64,000 nt of DNA from Alphaproteobacteria bacterium. Lineage in GTDB: Bacteria; Pseudomonadota; Alphaproteobacteria; Rhizobiales; OSC116. Below the pieces are notes generated by a model that saw only the letters and a program-made list of their open reading frames with translations, was not told the DNA's origin and ran no database searches. A program made the translations under genes and the position numbers. Shown here in pieces: positions 1 through 8,313 of this stretch. The stretch covers positions 1 to 64,000 of the forward strand of contig NVQL02000013.1 of NCBI GenBank assembly GCA_002400495.2, read 5' to 3'. Position 1 is the first letter of the stretch. Every line of letters starts with the position of its first letter.

Positions 1-366
1 GTGAAACATTGAGTGAGACAACTGTGAGACATTTTAAATATTACTACGAGTTAACCTACTGATTTATTAGGTATTTTAGAAACGGTTGCAATCACTCCCC
101 ATCCGCCAAACCCAAGACCCTAACCCATTGTTTTATAATGTTTAATCTTTAGTTCGAATCCCTAATTATTTCATTAATTGATGTCCAAAAAATTCAGCAA
201 TAAGATCGAGCATAATTTCAATAAGTATTGTTATGAGACTTCGGCCAGTACGGTTCTAAGTGCCTCATAATATTTCCCCACAACGTCTTGGGAGATGAGG
301 TTAGAAACCGAACCTTGGCTAATGTGTAGTCGTAACTATTGATAGGTATTTTTTTATAACAATTCC
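1..366. other. non-coding left edge, possible gene remnant
   Basis: No intact gene was found before the insertion sequence. On the minus strand, about 231-332, a short open stretch of 34 codons ends in a TAA stop. It reads like the C-terminus of a DNA-binding protein (contains HISQGSVSNL, then a short helix ending EALRTVLAEVS). It is preceded by a stop codon in the same frame, so at best it is a remnant. The rest of the stretch shows nothing recognisable. Confidence 0.3.
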
Positions 367-410
367 CCGGTAATACTCCCATTTTTCGTTGGCTTCAAAA
401 GTAGAACCGT
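367..410 (+). repeat. left imperfect inverted repeat of the IS3 element
   Basis: The outer half GGTAAT(A)C(T)CCC and inner half AAAGTAGAA are shared with the right end at about 1537-1582 in inverted orientation. The middle is diverged. The end of orfB (stop at 411-413) directly abuts this repeat. Confidence 0.6.
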
Positions 411-1249
411 TTATGCAGCCTTGGCCTGAGCCAAAGCTAGTTTCTGTATTGGCGTTATTCCGCCTATGGCCATGTTAGGCCTCTCGTTATTATAAGTCCA
501 TAACCAGTTGGTTGCTGATGTTTGAACCTGCTCAATTGTTGTAAAGATATGCTGTGCTAGCCAATCATATCTGACTGTTCGGTTGTAACGTTCAACATAT
601 GCGTTTTGTTGTGGCTTACCTGGTTGAATGAACATCAGCTTAATGTTGTGGTTCTCAGCCCATATCGCCAATAGGCTGCTGACATATTCTGGGCCGTTAT
701 CACACCGAATGGCTTTAGGTTTACCACGCCATTCAATTATCTGCTCTAATGAACGAATAACCCGAACCGCAGGCAAAGAAAAATCAACATCAATGCACAG
801 CCCTTCGCGATTGAAATCGTCAATCACATTAAAGGTTCGAAAGCTTCGACCATCTGATAACTGATCGTGCATGAAGTCCATAGACCAAACCTGATTAATC
901 ACCAATGGCACAGCCAAGACATCAGGTTTATCACGACGCAGTCGCTTTTTAGGTCTGATGCGGAAATTAAGCTCTAGCTCACAATAATCCGATAAACTCG
1001 TTTATGGTTCCATGCAAAGCCCTTTACATTACGCAAATGTAGAAAACACATTTTAAAACTCCAGTTAGTTTGATTGTCCGTAAGCTTAATCAAACAATGA
1101 GCAATAAATGCATTCTTATCACTTAACTTTGGCCTATACCGATAACAGCTCTCACTAATCGTGAAGGCCTGACAAGCTGCCCGAATGCTCAATATCCCCT
1201 TGCATACAGCAGCTTTGGCTAAAGTGCGCCGAAGGGACGGCTTTACCAC
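411..1249 (-). pseudogene. IS3-family transposase OrfB, frameshifted
   Basis: The catalytic half of the transposase is split into two frames. The first part (1249 to 974) has the HTH_21-like region and runs to [10 protein letters not shown], then stops. The second (from about 985 down to 411) continues in another frame with the rve integrase core: WSMDFMHD (first Asp), CDNGPEY (second Asp) and a later Glu in [12 protein letters not shown]. The break is at about 985-988, where TATCGGATTATTG lacks one T compared with the expected TATCGGATTTATTG. Restoring it joins the frames through [18 protein letters not shown] single-base deletion therefore explains the split. A sequencing error is the alternative. 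Confidence 0.8.
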
Positions 1250-1509
1250 TTTTTTTCCAAGGCTTCCTTTATCACATCATTTTGAAGTTGAACATCAGCG
1301 TACATTTTTTTAAGCCGTGCATTCTCAGCTTCAAGCTCCTTCATGCGCGTCACCATGGATGCATCCATGCCACCATATTTGGATCGCCATTTATAAAAAC
1401 TGGCGCCACTCATACCGTGTTGACGGCAAAGTTCTGGAACTGGTGTGCCAGCCTCAGCTTGTTTTAAAATACCAATGATTTGGCTTTCTGAATATCTAGA
1501 CTTCTTCAC
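1243..1509 (-). CDS. IS3-family transposase OrfA
   Basis: This 88-residue protein is the DNA-binding half of an IS3 transposase. Residues 1-50 are the HTH_Tnp_1 (InsE-like) domain, with SESQIIGILKQAEAG and the helix-turn-helix around CRQHGMSGASFYKWRSKYGG. Residues 55-85 (KELEAENARLKKMYADVQL) form the leucine-zipper-like coiled coil that links OrfA to OrfAB. The length is normal for the family. Its end overlaps orfB by 7 bases, the usual arrangement for programmed frameshifting to make OrfAB. A TAGGAGATTTTACGTG context upstream gives a good ribosome site for the ATG at 1509. Confidence 0.9.
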   Translation of the reverse strand: MKKSRYSESQIIGILKQAEAGTPVPELCRQHGMSGASFYKWRSKYGGMDASMVTRMKELEAENARLKKMYADVQLQNDVIKEALEKKW

Positions 1510-1536
1510 GTAAAATCTCCTAAATTAACTTAATAG

Positions 1537-1582
1537 AAAATTCTACTTAAAAATACCCTGAATTTTAGGGGGCATTACCGCA
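1537..1582 (-). repeat. right imperfect inverted repeat of the IS3 element
   Basis: On the minus strand this reads TGCGGTAATGCCCCC and continues into TTTTTAAGTAGAATTTTC, matching the left end. It starts with TG, as IS3-family ends do. orfA starts about 30 bp inside it. Confidence 0.6.
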
Positions 1583-1888
1583 GGACCACTTCACACCTTA
1601 CCCACACTATAATTTTTAGGGCGGCGTGGTATCAATCAAAACGCCGCTACGGTATCACGCAAAACGCCGCGCTACAAGTTTGTTGTTTTAGGGGCGATTC
1701 AATCATGCATTGGATTGGGAAAGAACCTAATAACGTTTTGAATTAGAGTCGAGACGCGCCCTAATTCAGGAGATTTTGGGAGTGCCTCAGAATTGTTTAA
1801 AATGCGCCTTCAAATTCTAATATGTGACAATTATTACAAGGCTTTAAATCTATTGCCAAAAAATGTAAATAATGATTTATTATAGCTT
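1583..1888. other. intergenic stretch next to the IS
   Basis: No gene was recognised. The stretch holds the two tandem repeats at 1628-1675 and a perfect inverted repeat TGAATTAG/CTAATTCA (1739-1746 and 1761-1768, 14-base loop). Its position between an IS and a broken gene suggests leftovers of another mobile element. Confidence 0.4.
1628..1675. repeat. two tandem 23-25 bp repeats
   Basis: Two adjacent units both start GGTATCA, share CAAAACGCCG and end CTAC. The first is 1628-1650 and the second 1651-1675. A third partial GGCGGCGT lies just upstream. Repeated transposase-binding units of this kind occur at the ends of some insertion sequences (IS21-type, for example), but no transposase is present here, so that is only a possibility. 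Confidence 0.5.
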
Positions 1889-2389
1889 ATGACAAAAACT
1901 GTAATCCATTCACCACACGAAAAGTTCGGCTAACCTTGCGATATCGAAAAAATTTATGTTAAACAAGGTGATCTTGTTCAAGAAGGCGATAAGCTTGCCC
2001 GATTCCTCTCATCTGAAACCAATAAGAAAACCATTGTTGTTGCACCGTTTATGGGCGTTGTGGACAATATAAAGCTTGAAGAAGATGTGCAAGTATTAAG
2101 CCGTGAAATTTTACTTGAACTAAATAAGCAAGCCGAAACCGATACTAATGATGACGATGACGATAGTTATTTCTCAAAAGACACTTTTACTCACGGAACT
2201 AAAACCAAAAAGAAAAACTTTGAAATTTGGCTTTTCACTATCGCCTTCGCTATAGCCGCATTTGTGTTTTTTGGGGTGTATGATGGCGATATAGATAATA
2301 TCCTAGCACCAGAACCAGAAACCAAAGTCGAAAAATTATGGAGGCAACTTGATGATCGCATCAGAGGCTATGCACAACCGCGCGAATAA
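1889..2389 (+). pseudogene. broken lipoyl/biotinyl-like domain membrane protein
   Basis: Stitched across frames, the first 60 or so codons resemble a lipoyl/biotinyl hinge fold: CDIEKIYVKQGDLVQ, EGDKLARFLSSE and IVVAPFMGVVDNIKLEEDVQV. The start (ATG 1889) and the tail (from 1982) are in one frame, but the middle (about 1938-1980) is in another. The main frame has stops at 1961 and 1970. The intact remainder from ATG 2051 has an acidic stretch (DTNDDDDDSYF), one membrane segment (IWLFTIAFAIAAFVFFGVY) and a short C-terminal helix. It overlaps the next gene by about 20 bases, so the two were probably co-transcribed. The lysine target for lipoylation is not evident. Two compensating frameshifts make it a likely pseudogene. 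A shorter functional product from 2051 is possible. Confidence 0.5.
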
Positions 2390-3899
2390 AGGTTTAATTG
2401 CCTTTATAGCTGTATTTGTTTCGTTGTGGTTTCTTGTAGCCACACATGTATCTGTAAGAGCAGAAACCATCTGCAACGCTAATGTTACGGTTAGCAATAT
2501 TCGCAAAGGCCCAAGTTCAAAAACATATGAAGTGCAAGATGAAATTGCAAATGGCCAACAAATCGAAGTGTTGGATAGAATAACTAATGATGAAGACACT
2601 GTTTATTTGAAAATCAAATATAATGGTTCAAATATTGGTTATATCTACCATAAATTTGTCGCTAATGGCTGCGATTCATCAAATAGTAGCTCCCCCTATC
2701 AAGCGCCCAACGGTTATTGTTATTTTGTTTTGACGTCACGTAAAACATCATTAGAAGTTTCTAACTTCACCAATACTTACTCTTCTTTTAAGGAGCAATT
2801 CCAGATTTATATAGCAAAGAATGGCTGGAATATCATTACAATCGGCACCATTAGGAAAAGTCAATTCGAATCCCAACAAGCGAGTTATTTAGAAAGTAAA
2901 TTATTCCTCGGTGACACGCTTTGCTCGGCAGGCAAAGAATTTGAATCAAAGTGGGAAGCAAGTAACTCTACCGTCAATAATGATGACGACTACCCGCGCG
3001 GATCAGTTGAAGATCTCGAAATATATTTAACTGAATTAAATCTGGCTATAGATAATAAAGATCATAAAACTGCGGTTGTCATATTCATTATTCTTGATGA
3101 AATGGATATTGAAAAACCAGAAACCTTTGATTTTCATTTCGGATTATCACTCGCAGGAATAGGAGAGTATGACCAATCAATTAGCCTCATCGAGAATTTT
3201 GCAAGCACTATTGATGAAAGCTCTTGGTTTCATGCTGCGGCGGTGTCCATCATCCCGACAATCAGAGAAAGAGAGCTTGAAGAAGTGCGTCGAGCAGAAA
3301 TGTTCCAGAGCATTAAGGAGGAAGCAGCCCGCATAGAAAAGGAAAACGCCCTGCGTGAAGCGAACAGAAAAAAATACGGAAAATGGCAAATGCCAGTTAA
3401 AGAATCCCCTTCAAACCTCAAAAATGAAACGAGAAAAGAGCAAGGAGATATCTATCTTATATCGAATGAAACCCGCAATGAGTCGATTTCTGACAACAGA
3501 GCACATAATAGTGGTGTGCTGGTGTTATCGGTTAGTTGCTTTGCTCAATCTCAGCAAGCTCGCGGGAGTTATAATGAACGCATTGATTTATATATCATCG
3601 ACGGTGATGGATATGAGCAGAATCTTGTAGGTGACAATAAAATAGAAATGACAATAGATGGGCGAACCGTTAACTTGCCATGGTCAGTTACCAAAAAAGA
3701 CCGTGGTGAGCATGTTGAGACAGGTCTGTACAAACAAAATACAAACATCACTCGCCGCCTCATTCAGAACTTAATCACTGCTGAAACTTTGCAAATCCGT
3801 TATCCGATAGAAGGCAAATTATTTGGTGTTTTCAATTTTGATCTGACTGGCATGCATAATGCTTCAAAGCCGCGGGGTAAAAATTGCAATTGGTATTAG
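2370..3899 (+). CDS. secreted protein with bacterial SH3-like domain
   Basis: About 509 residues from the ATG at 2370; an upstream ATG at 2349 would add seven residues before the signal peptide. The N-terminus is a signal peptide (GLIAFIAVFVSLWFLVATHVSVRAE). A bacterial SH3-like domain follows (VTVSNIRKGPSSKTYEV to YIYHKFV), of the kind that often binds cell-wall peptides. The next region (YCYFVLTSRKTSLEV to FLGDTLCSAGKEF) is unrecognised. Then come a helical repeat-like part, a charged coiled coil (RERELEEVRRAEMFQSIKEE) and a beta-rich C-terminal domain ending GKNCNWY. Six or so cysteines fit a periplasmic protein. It overlaps the broken lipoyl-like gene. Function is unknown; a periplasmic or envelope role is inferred only from the signal and SH3 fold. 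Confidence 0.7.
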   Translation: MHNRANKGLIAFIAVFVSLWFLVATHVSVRAETICNANVTVSNIRKGPSSKTYEVQDEIANGQQIEVLDRITNDEDTVYLKIKYNGSNIGYIYHKFVANGCDSSNSSSPYQAPNGYCYFVLTSRKTSLEVSNFTNTYSSFKEQFQIYIAKNGWNIITIGTIRKSQFESQQASYLESKLFLGDTLCSAGKEFESKWEASNSTVNNDDDYPRGSVEDLEIYLTELNLAIDNKDHKTAVVIFIILDEMDIEKPETFDFHFGLSLAGIGEYDQSISLIENFASTIDESSWFHAAAVSIIPTIRERELEEVRRAEMFQSIKEEAARIEKENALREANRKKYGKWQMPVKESPSNLKNETRKEQGDIYLISNETRNESISDNRAHNSGVLVLSVSCFAQSQQARGSYNERIDLYIIDGDGYEQNLVGDNKIEMTIDGRTVNLPWSVTKKDRGEHVETGLYKQNTNITRRLIQNLITAETLQIRYPIEGKLFGVFNFDLTGMHNASKPRGKNCNWY

Positions 3900-4115
3900 T
3901 TTTATAGGCATCAATAAATACGAAAAATTGAATTTTGAATAAATGATAGTGCCACAGATTGTTGAGCGGTTAGCGATACGAAAAGCAATTATGAGCCATC
4001 AACATCTTGCGCAATTCGTGTTGCAGGCATCCTATTGAATTTTAATCAATTTAATCCAGTTCGTTTTTTCATCACTACTGGTGCACCGAGTTTTCACTAT
4101 GTAATTATGTTGGTC

Positions 4116-5087
4116 TTAATCCAAAATCTGGAGTTGTTTTGGGGTTTGTTTGCTTGCGTTTTCTACGTGCTGAAGTAGGCTCATGGCTGGCAAAACGGTT
4201 GTGCCTGATACTAGAGGAGCTTGATTGGTTTTTATGGCATTTAGAAAATCTTTGACCACTTGAGCGTTATTATCTTGTTCGGAGGCGATGGAATGTGTTC
4301 CTGCGCTGGTTGTGAAGGTGCTTGCTTTTATATCTAGGAAGTAGGTGTCTTGGTCTGTTACGACCAAAATGTCGTGCATGTTTTGTTTTGAATAGTAGGA
4401 GCCTGTGCAGAGAATTGATTGATCTCGTTGGGTTTCGATTAGGATTGAAATATCCATTGGGATGCCTGTGTGCGGATCTGGGGCGGAAACGTGTTGGCTG
4501 ATATTTTGAATTTCGGTGGTTGAATTTGTTCCTGTGAGCCATAAGCCGACATCGACCAAATGGGCGCCGTGATGCCATAATAAATTATCTGTCCAGCTGC
4601 GATGGTAGCCCGTGCCGCCTATGTTTTCTAGTCTGTGCATGAATATACGGGAATGGACATGGCGGACGCGCTCGGTGCCTGAATTTACTCGTTCGAGGAG
4701 GTCTATATGCTCTTTTCTATGACGCATTGGGTGAACGACGCCTAAGCATAGTTGGCGTTTTTTGGCCTCGCGCTCTAAATCTCTTGCATCTTGGCTGCTC
4801 ATGGCGATGGGGATTTCAACAAGTACGTGTTTTTGACATTCTATTGCTTTGCGTGCCATTGGTGCATGGGTTTCGCTTGGGCCTGCGATGATGACAATGT
4901 CTATTTCTGGATCGTTCATGGCTTGATCGAAATCAGTGGTCCAATGTTTGTAGCCATGGAGTTTGGCAAATTGAGACGTCGGTTCGGGGCGACGGCCGAC
5001 TAGAGTATGAAGCTGGCAGTCGGTTTCTTTCAAGCTAGTTGTGTGCCAATCTCCCATCATTCCGTGACCAACCATGCAAATGTTCAT
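4116..5087 (-). CDS. Gfo/Idh/MocA-family oxidoreductase, LigC paralogue
   Basis: A 323-residue NAD(P)-dependent dehydrogenase. The N-terminal Rossmann fold begins MNICMVGHGMMGDWH and carries the family's EKP-like motif as VEIPIAM (about residue 90), where LigC also has VEIP. The substrate domain contains SWTDNLLWHHGAHLVDVGLW, very close to SWTDHLLWHHACHTIDLF of the LigC protein at 35.5 kb. It is therefore probably a relative of 4-carboxy-2-hydroxymuconate semialdehyde dehydrogenase acting on a related hemiacetal or aldehyde, but the substrate is not known. CAGGAGAAAAAA precedes the ATG. It stands alone, divergent from the RNA methyltransferase gene, away from the lig cluster. Confidence 0.8.
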   Translation of the reverse strand: MNICMVGHGMMGDWHTTSLKETDCQLHTLVGRRPEPTSQFAKLHGYKHWTTDFDQAMNDPEIDIVIIAGPSETHAPMARKAIECQKHVLVEIPIAMSSQDARDLEREAKKRQLCLGVVHPMRHRKEHIDLLERVNSGTERVRHVHSRIFMHRLENIGGTGYHRSWTDNLLWHHGAHLVDVGLWLTGTNSTTEIQNISQHVSAPDPHTGIPMDISILIETQRDQSILCTGSYYSKQNMHDILVVTDQDTYFLDIKASTFTTSAGTHSIASEQDNNAQVVKDFLNAIKTNQAPLVSGTTVLPAMSLLQHVENASKQTPKQLQILD

Positions 5088-5352
5088 TTTTTTCTCCTGT
5101 TTAGCGGATGAGTGAAAAATAACTTTATACTACTCTTGAACCGTAGGTTTACTTACTCGTATTTAATATGCCAATTTACTTGTTTTTACAAGGTTTCGAC
5201 TCATCTTGGGGCGATTCAAATTGAATTGGTTGAGGCTATTATTATTGGCTTGAATATGCCAATTAATAGAGGCATTTAAATTGTCTTTATGATAAGTGTA
5301 AGGGCGGACATGTCAGAAGTTCAGATTATATTTTTACGAAAAGTTTAGCCAA

Positions 5353-6477
5353 ATGACCGATACATCAGAGTTTGAAATATTTCTTACCACGCCTCCAGGT
5401 TTGGAGTCTTTTCTTTTGGAAGAAGTGAATGAAGCTAAATTTAAGCGCGCCAATGCTATTGTTGGGGGCGTTACCATTGTTGGTGGATGGGACGAAGTTT
5501 GGCGAGCGAATTTGACTTTGCGTGGGGTGTCTAAAGTGTTGGCGCGGTTTGGTGGGTTTCGCGCTTTTCATGTGGCGCAGCTTGATAAACGGGCGCGGAA
5601 ATTTCCGTGGGGTGACATTTTGATGCCTGATAATCTGGTGAAAGTTGATGTTAGCACAAATAGGAAGAGCAAGATTTATCATGCGGGTGCTGCTGTGCAA
5701 CGTATTGAACGGGCTATTCTTGAAGAATTTGGGGCTAAAATAGCCCCCTCTATGGAAGAGGCTGAAATTGTGATTAAAGCCAGAATTGATGATAATAATA
5801 TATTGTTTTCTGTAGATACATCTGGTGCGGGTTTGCACAAACGTGGCCATAAACAAGCCATGGGTAAGGCGCCAATGCGCGAGACTATGGCGGCGTTATT
5901 GTTGCGGGCTTGCCAGTATAATGGTAATGAGCCAGTTGTTGACCCGATGTGTGGTTCGGGGACTTTTTTAATTGAAGCGGCTGAAATATCGCGCAATATG
6001 ATGGCGGGACGGGCGCGGGAATTTGCTTTTGAAAAGCTGGCTACTTATGACCAGAGCGCGGTGCAGCGCATTAAGGATGCTTGGGTTGAGCGTGAAAGTA
6101 AGCAACATTTTTATGGCTCGGATCGCAATGTGAATGTTATTGGCTTTTCGAACGACAATGCGGAACGGGCGGGGGTTCTTGATTTATGCAGCTTTAGCCC
6201 GACGCAAGTATCGAGCATTACGCGGCCTGAAGGCCCTGCTGGATTGGTGATTGTTAACCCGCCTTATGGCGCGCGCATTGGCAAAAAGCGGGATTTATTT
6301 GCGCTTTACAGTGCGTTTGGTGAGGTTATGCGCGAGCGGTTTAAAGGTTGGCGGGTTGGGATGGTGACGAGTGATACTGAGCTTGCCAATGCCACCAAAC
6401 TTCCGTGGTTGCCCACTGGCGCGCCGATTGCGCATGGTGGCTTGAGGATAAAATTATTTCGGACTGATATTTTATAA
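5353..6477 (+). CDS. class I SAM-dependent RNA methyltransferase (RlmL/THUMP type)
   Basis: 374 residues. The N-terminal part (to about residue 160) is a ferredoxin-like/THUMP RNA-binding region (FLTTPPGLESFLLEEVNE, ending DTSGAGLHKRGHKQ). The C-terminal half is a Rossmann-fold methyltransferase with the SAM motif VDPMCGSGTFLIEAA and the catalytic NPPYG motif typical of N2-guanine methyltransferases. The family (COG0116) includes the N-terminal part of RlmL, which makes m2G in 23S rRNA. This protein matches the shorter, single-domain alphaproteobacterial form. It acts in the cytoplasm. No obvious Shine-Dalgarno is seen and it is not in an operon. Confidence 0.85.
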   Translation: MTDTSEFEIFLTTPPGLESFLLEEVNEAKFKRANAIVGGVTIVGGWDEVWRANLTLRGVSKVLARFGGFRAFHVAQLDKRARKFPWGDILMPDNLVKVDVSTNRKSKIYHAGAAVQRIERAILEEFGAKIAPSMEEAEIVIKARIDDNNILFSVDTSGAGLHKRGHKQAMGKAPMRETMAALLLRACQYNGNEPVVDPMCGSGTFLIEAAEISRNMMAGRAREFAFEKLATYDQSAVQRIKDAWVERESKQHFYGSDRNVNVIGFSNDNAERAGVLDLCSFSPTQVSSITRPEGPAGLVIVNPPYGARIGKKRDLFALYSAFGEVMRERFKGWRVGMVTSDTELANATKLPWLPTGAPIAHGGLRIKLFRTDIL

Positions 6478-6487
6478 GAATATGTAT

Positions 6488-7377
6488 TTATTTAAACTTT
6501 TTAGTCAGGCCAAATGTAATGGCGTGATTTTGATAATTATATAATTGAATATTGCTATTGCGGTTTTGATATTGGTATTCAATATTGGGCGCGAAATCGA
6601 AGATACGTATTTTGCTATTTGCCACCCGAATGCTGGCACTTAAAGTGAGATCTTTGCGTGAAACCCCAAACAAATTGTCAGTTTGCAAATGGGTTTCATA
6701 TTGTGCTGCAATGCGATTATGAATTGTAAAATAACTTACCAAACTATGCCGAGTGCCAAAACTTAAACCGAATTTAGCCGTATCATCGCCATTAATGTAT
6801 GATTTTTTAAAGGCAATGGTTGGGGCGAGGTGAAAGCCTAGTTCCGCACTTTGCTCATAGCTGAATGTTTGCGCCAAGCTGCTATAATATTCGTGCTCAA
6901 TCGCGCCATCATAATCCATTTTTTGAAAACTGAAGCGGCCAGACCAATTTAATTTGTCGCTTAATGCTTTGTCCCAAATTGCCCAAATGCCATATTGACT
7001 ATAATAGGCATTATTATCGAAAAACTGGCGGTTATAAGACAGGCCTATGGCATATTTATCGGCATTTTGCTTAAGACTAAGCCCAAGCTCACCGCCCAGA
7101 TTGTAGTTAAATTGTTTTGAGCCAGTGAGGAGGTTTCCAGTTGCAGAAACCTTAAAATGGCCATAAATATCATCGGCCAATTGTGGCGAAATTAATAGGC
7201 CTCCATCGGCATTTATATTCACCCCAGTTTTAGCCGAAAAGACGAACGTGCGGCAGAAAGCAGCTGCTCAATCAGAATTTTCTCGGAGGTTTTTACTGAT
7301 TTCTTTTCAATTGCGAAAACGCCAGTTACGGGTTGTATTGACAATAGTAAAAACAATAAGACAATGAGTTTGGGCAT
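6488..7377 (-). pseudogene. Slam-type outer-membrane barrel, N-terminus frameshifted, no TPR domain
   Basis: The main reading frame (7222 to 6488, GTG first codon) encodes 244 residues of amphipathic strands ending YNYQNHAITFGLTKKFK. The segment FGVSRKDLTLSASI followed by PNIEYQYQNRNSNIQLYN matches the C-terminal barrel of surface lipoprotein assembly modifiers (Slam, DUF560), which carry lipoproteins across the outer membrane. Upstream in another frame, an ATG at 7377 starts a signal peptide (MPKLIVLLFLLLSIQPVTGVFA) and 52 codons that stop at 7219. Adding one G in the CTGGGGTGAAT run joins the two into about 296 residues. The usual periplasmic TPR domain of some 200 residues is absent. It sits directly downstream of two TbpB-like proteins, its likely cargo. 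It may be a pseudogene, a sequence error, or a two-state locus. Confidence 0.7.
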
Positions 7378-7446
7378 AAAATCAGCTCACAGATATCAAC
7401 GCCCGAAGCAATGGCAGAGAGATTAATCGCTTCGAGCAATGGTTAG

Positions 7447-8268
7447 TTAGTTACTATCGACACCAAAACCGACTGTGCCAATCATTAAATCATTAGATAA
7501 AATGCCTGTGCCTTTAATCTCTGAGCCATAATAGCCAAAGAAATTACCATCTAGTGTGCCCGTAACGCTTGTCGCTAGCCCCATATTACTATCAAATTCG
7601 GCGTCTGATTTTAAATCGGCGGTGATTTGATTGCCGGTAATTTTACCATTGCTCACCACAACCGCGCCATTAAATTCAACAGAATCTTCAATTCCGTTAG
7701 CGTAAAGCTCATGCTCACTTGTTTGACCGCTCAATGTGCCTGTGGCAAAGTCTACATCCAAATCTAAATCGGAATAAACATATTTAAAAACATCACTATC
7801 ACCTGCTTTATCGCGTAAAAGAAGTTCGAGCCCCCCCCGATAACTTGCCGTTCCTGTGGTTGGCGGCTTTTCGGTTTTTTCACCAATGGCTAAGAAATAT
7901 AAATCCGCAGTTTTTGCCTCATCATTACGCAATTGCACGCGCCATAATTCAGAATGTTCTGATGTACCTGCCCCTTGGCGTCGAACCGTCAAATGACTGC
8001 CATCGGTTAAATCTTTATCATATCTTGGCCTCGTACGCTCTGCATCTAAATCGGCTTTGCTAAATTCGTAGGTTTTGCCGTCAATAATTGCAGTTAGCCC
8101 GCCATCATCATTTTGTTTTATATCGACTTCTAGTGAGATGGCTTTGGTCTGGCTCGGCGTGGTTGCGACGCCCTGAGCAATGCTCATAGTTGAGGAACTT
8201 GTTGTCTGGCAAGCTGCTAAGCCTATTAATACTGTTGTTGCCAATAAATATTTGCCTATATTTTTCAT
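7447..8268 (-). CDS. TbpB-like surface lipoprotein, likely Slam cargo
   Basis: 273 residues with a lipoprotein signal peptide (MKNIGKYLLATTVLIGLAAC), Cys20 being the lipidated residue. The C-terminal 130 residues are beta-rich and end with GNFFGYYGSEIKGTGILSND, resembling the small eight-strand barrel of transferrin-binding-protein-B-like proteins (TbpB_B_D). Members of this fold bind host or environmental ligands such as haem carriers, and reach the cell surface through Slam. A Slam barrel lies 70 bp downstream and a related protein 45 bp upstream, so a three-gene operon is likely. GAAGGTAATATT precedes the ATG. A run of eight G (plus-strand C, 7831-7838) lies in codons 144-146, in frame in this copy. 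The ligand is unknown. Confidence 0.75.
   Translation of the reverse strand: MKNIGKYLLATTVLIGLAACQTTSSSTMSIAQGVATTPSQTKAISLEVDIKQNDDGGLTAIIDGKTYEFSKADLDAERTRPRYDKDLTDGSHLTVRRQGAGTSEHSELWRVQLRNDEAKTADLYFLAIGEKTEKPPTTGTASYRGGLELLLRDKAGDSDVFKYVYSDLDLDVDFATGTLSGQTSEHELYANGIEDSVEFNGAVVVSNGKITGNQITADLKSDAEFDSNMGLATSVTGTLDGNFFGYYGSEIKGTGILSNDLMIGTVGFGVDSN
7831..7838 (-). repeat. G8 homopolymer tract inside the lipoprotein gene
   Basis: Eight consecutive G on the coding strand read TAT CGG GGG GGG CTC. Slippage by one base would truncate the lipoprotein. Poly-G tracts in surface receptor genes are a known phase-variation device in Neisseria and Haemophilus. Here it is only suggestive. Confidence 0.7.
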
Positions 8269-8313
8269 AATATTACCTTCGTGGTTTTATCAACCACTTA
8301 CCTTATATCTGGA

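Larger units (their letters stand above)
367..1582 (-). mobile_element. IS3-family insertion sequence, probably inactive
   Basis: This is an element of about 1.2 kb carrying orfA and orfB on the minus strand. Its ends are related inverted repeats. Read inwards, the left end has GGTAATACTCCC followed by AAAAGTAGAA (from about 369). The right end, on the minus strand from about 1580, has GGTAATGCCCCC followed by TTTAAGTAGAA. Size, two-ORF layout and the DDE domain in orfB fit IS3. No clear 3-bp target duplication can be seen, so the ends are accurate only to a few bases. The orfB frameshift suggests the copy cannot move on its own. It borders a region of broken genes. Confidence 0.85.

Noticed and set aside
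1889-2389. Reading the lipoyl-like gene as intact
   Set aside because: The main frame has stops at 1961 and 1970, and the recognisable motif IEKIYVKQGDLV is in another frame.
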